This document shows, in pieces, positions 27,221 to 35,563 of a stretch of 64,000 nucleotides of DNA. Every line of letters begins with the position of its first letter. Within the stretch, counting starts at the first letter, position 1. The stretch covers positions 6,931,001 to 6,995,000 of the forward strand of contig NZ_CP159837.1 of assembly GCF_040564635.1 (NCBI RefSeq), written 5' to 3'. The notes under the pieces are model-generated. The model searched no databases. It was not told the DNA's origin and saw only the letters and a program-made list of their open reading frames with translations. Source of the stretch: Planktothricoides raciborskii GIHE-MW2 (GTDB lineage: Bacteria; Cyanobacteriota; Cyanobacteriia; Cyanobacteriales; Laspinemataceae). The position numbers and the translations under genes were made by a program.

Positions 27221-27480
27221 TTAATTGTTAATTACAGCGGTTTTCTTTCTTACTGAACCATGATCTGACCCGCGCATTCCGTAGGGGCGAATGGCCATAA
27301 GGCCTGACGGCATGGGCTTCGCAAGGACGCCCGTACAATATTCTAAGCATCGTAGGGGCGATTCGCGAATCGCCCCTACGGAATGCTTCGCCCCTACAGG
27401 TGTTTGTGGTAGATTCAATAGAAAAGTGCTGTAATGTATTCTATTCGTAGGTTGGGTTGAGGAACGAAACCCAACCTACT
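27221..27480. repeat. Nested GGGGCGAAT/GCATTC repeats and a full GTAGGTTGGGTT palindrome
   Basis: Between 27280 and 27400 the GTAGGGGCGAATGGCC and GCGATTCGCGAATCGC units form inverted repeats; a second short palindrome (GCCTGACGGCATGGGCTTCGC, about 27302-27325) appears to be inserted inside one of them. At 27447-27479 is the most symmetrical copy of the REP-like element, with GTAGGTTGGGTT and AACCCAACCTAC arms. Confidence 0.75.
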
Positions 27481-27493
27481 ATCTACTACTCAG

Positions 27494-28297
27494 TTAATTT
27501 GCCGGGGCAAAACGAACTAAAATCCCAGTGGCGGCGGTAATTTCTTCAGCAAATTGTTTTAAAATATCCGAACTAACACATTTTAAAACTTTTACTGGAT
27601 AAGAAAATTGCCGATCTGGTTCGTGATTTCCTCGTCCTTCTAACTCATGTTTTAAGGGTTTCGGCCTAGTGGGGGTGTTGAGTTGAATTTCTGTGGGGGC
27701 GATCGCCTGGACTAATTTGATATATTCCTCTCGGTCTTCCTTTTTCCACGGGTTCAAAAGCATAGTTTGAATCCCCAGTTCACCGCCATACATTTGGCTA
27801 AATTTTTTGATGCCCGCTAAAATATCGGGCAATTCAATACCGGCAACAGGTCGGTCAACCCCGCGCATTTTGTCTGGGGAAACCCCATCAAGTTTTACCG
27901 AGACTTTATCCGCCAAAGCTAACTCTTGACAAACTTGGTAATCGTTGAGTAAAGTAGCGTTGGTTAATACGAGAACGGGGCAATGAGTTAATGCCTTAAT
28001 CTCGGTAATAATCTCCCCTAAATTAGCGGCTAAAGTAGGTTCACCGCTGCCGCTGAGGGTGACAATATCCACATCCCAAGGGGCAAAGGGCTGTAAATCT
28101 CCTAAGATTTTTGCTGTGGGCAAAAAGACCCGGCGATCGCGGGTTTTATCGACAATTTCCCCCAGTTGGCAATAGACACAATTAAAAGAACAAGTAGAAA
28201 CTGGGCCAATGGGATCGATACCCAGCGATCGGCCATATCGCCAAGACTTCACCGGCCCATAAACGGAATTAAACTTTACATCGACTTCTAAAGACAT
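27494..28297 (-). CDS. Radical SAM protein of the COG0731-like group
   Basis: A 267-residue protein starting at ATG 28297. GPVSTCSFNCVYCQLG holds the CxxxCxxC cluster motif, SGSGEPTL is the GGEP-equivalent, and LTNATLL/VSVKLDGV are later SAM-barrel strands. The overall layout (YGPVKSWRYGRSLGIDPIG at the N-terminus) is that of a conserved radical SAM group annotated as Fe-S oxidoreductase, related to wybutosine-type enzymes. Substrate and reaction are not known. It is adjacent to another radical SAM gene in the same orientation, about 290 bp of repeats apart, so probably independently transcribed. The gene is complete. Confidence 0.85.
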   Translation of the reverse strand: MSLEVDVKFNSVYGPVKSWRYGRSLGIDPIGPVSTCSFNCVYCQLGEIVDKTRDRRVFLPTAKILGDLQPFAPWDVDIVTLSGSGEPTLAANLGEIITEIKALTHCPVLVLTNATLLNDYQVCQELALADKVSVKLDGVSPDKMRGVDRPVAGIELPDILAGIKKFSQMYGGELGIQTMLLNPWKKEDREEYIKLVQAIAPTEIQLNTPTRPKPLKHELEGRGNHEPDRQFSYPVKVLKCVSSDILKQFAEEITAATGILVRFAPAN

Positions 28298-28400
28298 ATT
28301 TTTCTGATTTTGCTCTGATTTATTTCTGCAACAAAACGCATCCTCTAAGATAATTGTGCCGCAAAATTCCGTAAACTGCCGGAAAAATCCAGTTGGGATG

Positions 28401-28898
28401 TTAGAAATTCACCAAATTTTGCCATTCCAATACCAAAGATGGCGGTAAACGCAGGGGATAGTCATTTTTTTCGTTAGGAATTAACAAACGAATCGAGCCA
28501 GTGGTGGGCAAATCAAATAAAATATCTTCTAAATCGTACTGTCCCACATTCGGGGCTGGGGACTCTTGGGCAAACATATCCTCAGCAATAAATTCACCGC
28601 TATCCGTAATCAGTTTTAACGGTTGCGGATGCGCTACTTCCACCACACCGGGAAACCCCACCAACCGCAAACTAATACTAAGTACCTCAGTGTCAGTGGA
28701 TCGTTTAAAAAAGATTAATTGCCACGCATTGCCACTGCGATCGCGCAAACTATGACGAGACTTATATAGCACTTGTCCAGGGGCTTCATAGGTCTTTTCC
28801 ATCAATGCCCCTGCGGGTTGGCTAGTGAAAGCGCCAAAACCAACCAATAGGGAAAAACATAGAATCAGAATTAAACTGAATTTAGCGAAAATTTTCAT
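28401..28898 (-). CDS. DUF3122 exported protein
   Basis: A 165-residue protein starting at ATG 28898. The frame is open further upstream only because it crosses microsatellite repeats, so the longer version is rejected. Residues 1-32 are a clear signal peptide (MKIFAKFSLILILCFSLLVGF ending in a small-residue cleavage region near AGA). The mature part, with APGQVLYKSRHSLRDRSGNAWQ and LRLVGFPGVVEV, fits DUF3122, a cyanobacterial family of unknown role. It should act outside the cytoplasmic membrane, in the periplasm or thylakoid lumen. The gene lies just downstream of a composite repeat region, with petM further upstream in the same orientation. Confidence 0.8.
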   Translation of the reverse strand: MKIFAKFSLILILCFSLLVGFGAFTSQPAGALMEKTYEAPGQVLYKSRHSLRDRSGNAWQLIFFKRSTDTEVLSISLRLVGFPGVVEVAHPQPLKLITDSGEFIAEDMFAQESPAPNVGQYDLEDILFDLPTTGSIRLLIPNEKNDYPLRLPPSLVLEWQNLVNF

Positions 28899-29160
28899 CA
28901 ATTTGGTGTTAGTTGTTGGTTGTTGGTTGTTGGTTGTTGGTTGGGGCCGCCATCGGCCGCCATCGGCCGCCATCGGCCGCCATCGGTGTGGGGGGAAGAG
29001 AGAAAAGAGAATAGAGAAAAGAGAATAGAGAATTTTCCTATGCATCCTCTTTCCTATGCATCCTCTTTCCTATGCATCCTATGCATCCTCTCTTCCCCTA
29101 CACCCTACACCCTACACCCTACACCCTACACCCTCTCTTCCCCCGCTCCCCCGCTCCCCT
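28899..29160. repeat. Composite simple-sequence block, copy 1
   Basis: In order: TTGGTTG heptamers (about 28915-28945), four GGCCGCCATC units (28948-28986), a GAGAGAAAAGAGAATAG block, repeated CCTATGCATCCTCT units (29036-29090), CCCTACA heptamers (29096-29135) and CCCCCGCTC units. Essentially the same series of modules recurs at 44262-44505, more than 15 kb away. No gene is seen here. Confidence 0.8.
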
Positions 29161-29237
29161 TTTGTTGCTTATTAGTTATTATTTATTAGTTATAATAAAG
29201 TTTGAGAGGGTGGTGAAACCCTCTCTGGGGGATCCGC

Positions 29238-29342
29238 TTACTCTTCAGAACCCTGAATTTTCAGCAGCAAAAAGCCGAGGGATAAACCCACTAAAATCAA
29301 AGAAAAGGCTAAAAAAGCAGCATTAGCAATTTCACCAGCCAT
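29238..29342 (-). CDS. petM: PetM, cytochrome b6f complex subunit VII
   Basis: A 34-residue protein starting at ATG 29342 and ending at TAA 29238. It consists of a short N-terminus ([10 protein letters not shown]), one transmembrane helix ([17 protein letters not shown]) and the conserved tail KIQGSEE, which is diagnostic of PetM. PetM is a single-span peripheral helix of the cytochrome b6f dimer in the thylakoid membrane, where the complex carries electrons from plastoquinol to plastocyanin or cytochrome c6. The reverse strand upstream of the ATG has AGGAGAT about 6 bases away (GGAGATTAAAACACG), supporting the start. Other pet genes are not nearby, as is usual for petM in cyanobacteria. Confidence 0.92.
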   Translation of the reverse strand: MAGEIANAAFLAFSLILVGLSLGFLLLKIQGSEE

Positions 29343-29841
29343 CGTGTTTTAATCTCCTAACTTCAAATAATGACCACAAGCAGCTAATTCCAGGGCGAAC
29401 CCTAGCAGTCTTGTGTATTTTAAACCAGTTTGAGCCTCGATCAGAACGTGGATCTATAGATCGAGGCAAGATTTCGGCGAGATGGACGCGATATTGACGC
29501 GATCGCACTCACCCAGAATCATCCAATTTTTGTATTAATTTATACAGATTTTTGGTAAAAACTATGATCGCGTAAATGCCGTTAGTTAGCGCCAGGGGTC
29601 TTGGGGTTTTGAAATGCTGTCTTCAAAAATCGTTATTTATCGTTATTTATCGTTATTTCGTGTAGGGGCGAAGCATTCCCGCAAAAAATTTACGCTTCTA
29701 ACCATAAACTATCGGCGGGAATGCTTCGCCGCCCTCCGTTAGCCATGAATTATAGGTTGGGTTTCGTGCCTCAACCCAACCTACAAGCATCCTGAATAGG
29801 AAAGCTTCAGAAATGAGCTTTCTTAAATTTATTGCTCAGGT
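29343..29841. other. 499 bp spacer: petM upstream region plus repeats
   Basis: No gene is seen. The petM promoter should lie within the first 150 bases, but I could not identify a clear -10/-35. Repeats: ATCGTTATTT x3 (about 29628-29658), a GTAGGGGCGAAGCATTCCCGC ... GCGGGAATGCTTCGCC inverted pair (29662-29738), and a GGTTGGGTTTCGTGCCTCAACCCAACCTAC element (29753-29784). Confidence 0.65.
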
Positions 29842-32100
29842 TTATTGCTCAGGTTGGACAAAAACCGGGACTCTTTTATAAGCCGGTGTTTCCGCCAACG
29901 GATCGATCTGTGCCTTAAATAAAACATTGGCTTCGGGATAAAACATAAATGCCGTCCCTGGTAAAACATTACCGGCAATAATTTCAATCTTATCTAATGC
30001 CCCCGCATCTCCTCGCACTTTTACCCGTTGATGAGGTTGAAAACCGGCGTTTTTTATGTCTTCTTGATTCATCAAAATACAGTAACGGTGAGGCATTCCC
30101 CGATATTTGTCCGCCGAATTATACACAACCGTGTTATGTTGCCCATACCCTCGACCCGTGCCTAAAATTAACACAATTCCCGGACTATCTTCGGCGAATC
30201 CAAAAAATTGTTTATGGGGAATCGTCAACTGGGGTAAAGGGGTTACTTTCATTTGGGCTTTACCGTTAGCAGTGGCAAAATGAGGCTGGGTAAAAATCCG
30301 CCCATCAATGGTAAATTCGGTCTGATTTTGGTCAATTTCACCAATTTTACTGTAACCCGGAATAGTTTTAGCGATTAACTCTCGAATATAACTGGTGTCC
30401 TGTAAACGCTGCCAATTAATCGGAGTTTTCCCTAGGAGGCGATCGCCCATTTCTGTAATTAATTCAACCTCGGAAATTAAATCGGTTTCTGGGGAATTCA
30501 GATGGGTTGTCCCCGGTTCATTTAACCGCACAAAATTATTCCCCGATTCGGTAGTAGTCCGGTGGGGATTTTCAAAACGGTTAAACACCGGCAGAATCAG
30601 AGTATTTTCTTTCCCTAACCCATGAAAATGACCTAAATTTGGTTTAGTAGCGACATAAAATACCGTGTCAATATTGGATAATGCCTGTTTCGCTTCGGTT
30701 AAATCAGGATTAGCGGCGTATAAATTCCCACCTAAACAAAACAACGTATCAATTTTATGGTGATAGGCAGCACTAATTAAACCTCTGGCAGAATAACCTT
30801 TAGTTTCGCTAACAGTTTGCCCTAAAATTTGCTGCAAAGCTTGTTTAATCGGTTCACTTAATCTAATTGTCACCCCCATTGAGCCAAAACCTTGGACATT
30901 AGAATGTCCGCGAATGGGCATTGTCCCAGCCCCTAATTTACCGGCATTTCCAGTGACTAAAGCCGTATTAGCAATACTTTTAACATTATCCACTCCATTG
31001 GTATGGTGAGTGATGCCCATTGCCCAGGCAAAAACCACTTTACTTGATTTGCCAATAGTATAGGCAACTTCTTCTATTTCTTCTTGGGATAAACCACAAG
31101 TATCGGTAATGGTTTGCCAAGGGGTATTTTTAGCATGATTAATCACCTCTTGCCAACCGTCTGTATGCTGTTCTAAATAGGCAAAGTCGATTAAATTTTG
31201 TTCTAGTAAGGATTTTTGAATGCCTACAAATACCGCCACATCACTACCGGGAATTGGTTGGAGATAAAGGGTAGAAATTTCTGAGCCGCCTTTGAGTAAA
31301 GATTTGATAGGAAAAGCCGGAGAAGCAAATTTCACTAACCCCACTTCGATTTGAGGATTAATAATGATAATTTTGCCGTTTTTCTCCCGAATTTTAATCA
31401 ATTCATTCATTAACCGGGGATGATTTGCGGGGGCATTTGACCCAATTAAAACCACACAATCGGACTCTTTGAGGCTTTCAAGGCTGACCATTGATGTGCC
31501 ACTGCCGAACACTTCTTTTAAGCCAACGGTAGAAGGGGCGTGACATAAATCTGAGCAATCCGCTAAGTTATTACTGCCTAATGCTCTCATCATTAATTGT
31601 AAGAGAAATGCGGCTTCATTGGACGATCGCCCCGAACTATAACTGGCTACTCTTTCTGGACTTTTTTTAAAGGCTTTTTCGGCGATATCATAGACTTCCT
31701 GCCAGCTAATCCGCTGATACCGATCGCTGCCTTTTCTGAATATAACCGGATAGGTTAATCGACCCAGGCGATCGCACTGTTGGGAATCTAATTCTTGTAA
31801 CTGGTCAATGGTAAATTTTTCAAAAAAATCGCCTTTAATCCCCTCTTGTAACTCAGCGGCGATCGCTTCTACACTTTTCGCACAGCGTTGTAGATATTCT
31901 CCTGCTTCATTCACGAAACCACCCTTTTGTCCACCAGTCCCCCATGCACAGGATAAACAACTACTTTGATGCTGCAACTTTTCCCAAATTTTCAACCCTT
32001 GAGGGGATACAGTTTTTTCTACCCAATATTGAATCACGGGTAAGCCCCCACCAGCAGTCGGAGAATGTGCGGAATTTTCTGATTGAGTCGGTTGATTCAT
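29842..32100 (-). CDS. FdhF/YdeP-family molybdopterin oxidoreductase
   Basis: A 752-residue protein starting at ATG 32100. It opens with the YdeP-type pattern CLSCAWGTGGQKGGFVNEAGE rather than the four-cysteine cluster of classical formate dehydrogenases. The molybdopterin-binding body follows (SYSSGRSSNEAAFLLQLMMRALG, CHAPSTVGLKEVFGSG, VLIGSNAPANHPR, MPIRGHSNVQG), and a C-terminal dinucleotide-binding beta-barrel (LILGTGRGYGQHNTVVYNSADKYRGMPHRYCILMN). It should bind bis-MGD; the substrate of this family is not established. No NADH- or iron-sulphur partner subunit is adjacent, consistent with the stand-alone FdhF/YdeP group. The protein is complete and has no Tat signal, so it is cytoplasmic. 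Confidence 0.87.
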   Translation of the reverse strand: MNQPTQSENSAHSPTAGGGLPVIQYWVEKTVSPQGLKIWEKLQHQSSCLSCAWGTGGQKGGFVNEAGEYLQRCAKSVEAIAAELQEGIKGDFFEKFTIDQLQELDSQQCDRLGRLTYPVIFRKGSDRYQRISWQEVYDIAEKAFKKSPERVASYSSGRSSNEAAFLLQLMMRALGSNNLADCSDLCHAPSTVGLKEVFGSGTSMVSLESLKESDCVVLIGSNAPANHPRLMNELIKIREKNGKIIIINPQIEVGLVKFASPAFPIKSLLKGGSEISTLYLQPIPGSDVAVFVGIQKSLLEQNLIDFAYLEQHTDGWQEVINHAKNTPWQTITDTCGLSQEEIEEVAYTIGKSSKVVFAWAMGITHHTNGVDNVKSIANTALVTGNAGKLGAGTMPIRGHSNVQGFGSMGVTIRLSEPIKQALQQILGQTVSETKGYSARGLISAAYHHKIDTLFCLGGNLYAANPDLTEAKQALSNIDTVFYVATKPNLGHFHGLGKENTLILPVFNRFENPHRTTTESGNNFVRLNEPGTTHLNSPETDLISEVELITEMGDRLLGKTPINWQRLQDTSYIRELIAKTIPGYSKIGEIDQNQTEFTIDGRIFTQPHFATANGKAQMKVTPLPQLTIPHKQFFGFAEDSPGIVLILGTGRGYGQHNTVVYNSADKYRGMPHRYCILMNQEDIKNAGFQPHQRVKVRGDAGALDKIEIIAGNVLPGTAFMFYPEANVLFKAQIDPLAETPAYKRVPVFVQPEQ

Positions 32101-32374
32101 AATTACCCTAGGCTAATTTTGGATGTTAATATTTTGGATTTTAATATAGTTTGTCTGGAATTACAGAAAAATCATCACCAAATCACCATGTAACCGTCAA
32201 TAGCAAATAATCCTAATGCGCGATCGGCAATTAAGCACAAACGAAACATCCCGATTATGGAAATCAGCCCTAAGACGCGATCGGGTCGCGTTGCGGAGTA
32301 ATATCGAAGCAAGGGGATTTATCTGCCATATTCACCAAAAAATTATCTCCGAGAATGGGTTATTCCCCTAGGGC

Positions 32375-34066
32375 CTAGGGCAAATCTGATTTTTCGCCGA
32401 TTAACCAATAGGTTAACATTTCTCCCTTCCCTTTTACGGAAATCAATCCTCTATTTTGAAAAATATATTTATCCTTTAATACTTCATAAGTTGTTTCACT
32501 TACTTGAATTTTACCAGGTTCCCCAGAAGATTCCATTCGGGAAGCCACATTCACCGCATCTCCCCATAAATCATAACTAAATTTTTTCGTGCCAATCACT
32601 CCGGCAACGACTCTGCCCGTATTAATCCCAATCCGCATAGTAAAACTTTCTGATTGCCCTTGAGAAATTTCTCTAATAATCCCTTGCATTTCTAAGGCCA
32701 TATTCGCGATCGCCTCTGCATGATCTGGTCGGGGATTTGGTAAGCCAGATGCTACCATATAAGCATCTCCAATAGTTTTAATTTTTTCTAGACCGTACTT
32801 TTCGGCCAAGCGATCGAAACTGGAAAAAATATTATTTAAAAAATTCACTACATCTAAGGGTGACAACCTACCGGCTAAAGAGGTAAAACCCACCAAATCA
32901 GCAAATAATATGGTCACATCATCAAAATTATCAGCAATAATCCCTTGATTATTCTTTAACTTTTCAGCGATGGAATGAGGCAAAACATTCAACAGTAATT
33001 TTTCCGTTTTATGTTTTTCCTTCTGCAACTCATCTAACATCCAGTTAATCGTACCGGCAAAATTAGTTAATTCGTCTTGACCTTGAATTTGCACTCGCAG
33101 ATCAAAATCATTGGTAAAGCCAATATTTATCACATCCTGACTCAAGCAAATCAACCGCTTTAATATTAAGCGATCGATTAGGATAATTGTAATTAACTCA
33201 AAAGAAACTCCCACTATTAATAAAGCAATAATTAACGATAATAACGCCACATTACCCTGGCGATAAATATCCCGATTTAGAGTAACTTGTAATAAAATAA
33301 TCGGTTGACCATTTACATCTTTTAAAATCGAGTAACCAGCAATATTGTCTTGGTTAATCGGTTCAACGATAATTTTAGGGGGTTTTGTTTCTTTTGTTAA
33401 TTCTTGAAAAACCCCCATTAAATCAGGAGTAATTTGATCCACTCGATGAAAAATTAAAGACAACTTGGTTCTTTGGGCAATTTCCTCAACCTTAGATTGA
33501 TTAATTAAGCGCCCCATAATCAGTGTACCGGAACGCGGCCCTGTTTGTTCGCTGGTTAAAATGGGCAGAGAAGCGATTAACAAAAACCCTTGTTGCACCA
33601 AAAGTAAACCCGTCAACTCATCTTGGTCTGTTTTGTGGTTTAATAAAATACTATTTGGAGTTAAATATTTATTTAACTCCGGTGAAACAGGGACAAATTC
33701 ACCACCTTCAAAATCATAAGCCAAATTTAATACGCTTTTGTTTTGCGAATTATAAAAGAACATTAAGTTAATTTGCAATGTTTCAAAAGCCGATGGAAAT
33801 AAATTTTTATCTTGATAAGTTTTGTTGGGGGCTTTAACAAAATTATATGTATCATCCCATCTCGCCCAATCTTTAGTAGTAGAATTTAGCTCATTGAGTC
33901 TTTCGCTGAGATACTCTTGGACTCTTTCTACATTTTTTTCTGTATTTTGTTTCTCTATTTGGGTAAAACTTTTGATAAATATCTCGTAAAAAATAATAAT
34001 AATAACTGCGATCAAACCCGATAAAGTCAAACTAATTAGTAATAAAGTCTTTTGCCGAATATTCAT
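32375..34066 (-). CDS. Membrane adenylate cyclase with CHASE4-like sensor and HAMP
   Basis: A 563-residue protein starting at ATG 34066. An N-terminal membrane helix (about residues 8-32) precedes an extracytoplasmic sensor of about 230 residues with CHASE4-like features (TKDWARWDDTYNFV). A second helix (about 274-298), a HAMP linker and a class III nucleotide cyclase domain (about 365-550) follow. In the catalytic domain, [11 protein letters not shown] gives a metal-binding Asp, [10 protein letters not shown] the base-selecting Lys and second metal Asp, and [14 protein letters not shown] the Asp-Asn-Arg set. Lys and Asp at the base pocket point to ATP, so cAMP is the expected product. It is intact, unlike the cyclase remnant at 13.5-14.7 kb. 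Confidence 0.9.
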   Translation of the reverse strand: MNIRQKTLLLISLTLSGLIAVIIIIFYEIFIKSFTQIEKQNTEKNVERVQEYLSERLNELNSTTKDWARWDDTYNFVKAPNKTYQDKNLFPSAFETLQINLMFFYNSQNKSVLNLAYDFEGGEFVPVSPELNKYLTPNSILLNHKTDQDELTGLLLVQQGFLLIASLPILTSEQTGPRSGTLIMGRLINQSKVEEIAQRTKLSLIFHRVDQITPDLMGVFQELTKETKPPKIIVEPINQDNIAGYSILKDVNGQPIILLQVTLNRDIYRQGNVALLSLIIALLIVGVSFELITIILIDRLILKRLICLSQDVINIGFTNDFDLRVQIQGQDELTNFAGTINWMLDELQKEKHKTEKLLLNVLPHSIAEKLKNNQGIIADNFDDVTILFADLVGFTSLAGRLSPLDVVNFLNNIFSSFDRLAEKYGLEKIKTIGDAYMVASGLPNPRPDHAEAIANMALEMQGIIREISQGQSESFTMRIGINTGRVVAGVIGTKKFSYDLWGDAVNVASRMESSGEPGKIQVSETTYEVLKDKYIFQNRGLISVKGKGEMLTYWLIGEKSDLP

Positions 34067-34448
34067 AAATTTAAGATCGGGACAGCTTCAGCACGAATGT
34101 TGTAAACGGCTAGTTAACCCCCGATCTCATTATTAACATAAAATTTCCTTATTGTAACTAAAAAAAACAGCCTACTACAAGTCACCATGCCGAATCACCT
34201 GCGGTTGGTTTGTGGTCAAGGACTTCTGGAATAACCCTGCTAAAACCCCGCGATCGCTCCCTTTCACTGCTTTTCAATTCAAAGGTCAATTCCCAGGGGG
34301 GAGTTTTTGGCTAAAGTGATATTTTTCATCCCCCCGATCGCGGGGAAAGGGCTGCCATATAGGCTAGTTGGTTGGGTTCTCTTCAGCTAGAGATAAGTTC
34401 AGCGGATTTTCCGAGATTTTCGGGAGGATTCAACCTAAATTGAAAGGC
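34067..34448. other. 382 bp spacer, no gene seen
   Basis: This contains scattered HIP1-like GCGATCG sites and nothing with clear coding or repeat character. Confidence 0.5.
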
Positions 34449-35324
34449 TTATTTAGTAAAAATTAAACTAATGCCAAACATAGCAATCACCACAAAAACA
34501 AAATCCCGTAAGCTCACCGGCTTTTTCAAAAACAAATCAAAGCATAAAGCAAATAGGGGACTGGTATTCAGTAAAGTTGAAGCAATCCCTACTGGGGCGA
34601 ACTTAAATGCAGTTTGGTGTAACCATAAACCGATAAAAGTGCCTAAAATTGCCGCCAGACTGAGACGAAACCATTCACCCCAAGTGAGGGGAGGCATCAA
34701 TTTACTTTCTTGCTGCCAATTTAACCAGAATATCACCATAATTATGCCACTCAGTAAGCGAATATTGCTACTCCATAAAGGACTAACTGTGGTAGTTGCT
34801 AAGACAAATTTTAATAAAATCGCTCCTAACCCTTGAGTGGATGTCGATATCAGCCCCCAAACGATCCCTCGGCTTAAATTACTAGCTTCTTGATCCATTG
34901 TCCGATGATTAATTACCCCGATAATGCCGATTAAAGTCAGGATAATCCCGATCGCCCCCCAGCTAGAAATTTTTTCTTGCAAAAAAATAAACGCCAGCAA
35001 GGTTCCAAAAACCGGAGTCAGAGTTTGTAAGAGTAAAGCTTTTTTGACGCCCACATCTTTTAAACTAAAGAAAAAAGCCGTATCCCCTACCGTAATGCCT
35101 AAGATCGCACTCAGAATCAAACAAGTCCATTGGACTAAACTTAACCCAGGCAGGGGATCTTGAGTTACCCATAAACTTAGACCCAGAAAAGGCAAAGCAA
35201 TCACTCCTCGATATAAACTTAATTGCAGTGAGGATATTTCTCTTTGTTTGATTAAACTGTCATACAAGTTGGATGCCATCACCCAAATTGCTGATGCTGT
35301 TAATGCCGCAATCTCCCCAAACAC
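34449..35324 (-). CDS. EamA-type (DMT superfamily) membrane transporter
   Basis: A 291-residue membrane protein. The start is GTG 35324, set by AAAGGAG six bases upstream; a longer open frame to 35438 runs through a HIP1-type palindrome at 35404-35433 and is unlikely to be coding. Ten hydrophobic segments in two EamA repeats are visible: the first starts IAALTASAIWVMAS and ends LIGIIGVI, the second starts GIVWGLISTSTQGLGAILLKF and ends IAMFGISLIF. Such carriers export or import small metabolites such as amino acids or nucleosides; the substrate cannot be read from sequence. It is monocistronic and diverges from the peptide-binding protein gene at 35564. Confidence 0.86.
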   Translation of the reverse strand: MFGEIAALTASAIWVMASNLYDSLIKQREISSLQLSLYRGVIALPFLGLSLWVTQDPLPGLSLVQWTCLILSAILGITVGDTAFFFSLKDVGVKKALLLQTLTPVFGTLLAFIFLQEKISSWGAIGIILTLIGIIGVINHRTMDQEASNLSRGIVWGLISTSTQGLGAILLKFVLATTTVSPLWSSNIRLLSGIIMVIFWLNWQQESKLMPPLTWGEWFRLSLAAILGTFIGLWLHQTAFKFAPVGIASTLLNTSPLFALCFDLFLKKPVSLRDFVFVVIAMFGISLIFTK

Positions 35325-35403
35325 ATTGACTCCTTTGGTAAAATTTTTTAATGAATAGATAATAAATATACTGGGAATGTTCTCCCTTGGCTCAAATTTT
35401 CTG

Positions 35404-35433
35404 CGATCGCGAAGCTCACGAGAGGGAATCGCG
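35404..35433. repeat. HIP1-containing small palindrome (GCGATCGCGAAGC ... GGGAATCGC), copy 1
   Basis: This matches the element at 56644-56673 over both ends, differing only in the middle, and relates to the in-frame copy at 37730-37763. It lies in the spacer between two divergent genes. Confidence 0.7.
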
Positions 35434-35563
35434 GTCATAAGGGGAAGCGATCGCGGAAAATTACCGTAAGTCCTGATATAATTTTAGCGATTCGCCCCTT
35501 GTTTCCCTAAAGGAAGCGATCGCCTACCCAAAATAAGTCAACCAGAAATTTTATTTACCGAGC

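Noticed and set aside
28899-29045. N-terminal extension of the DUF3122 frame
   Set aside because: The extra codons are translated microsatellite; a normal signal peptide starts at ATG 28898.
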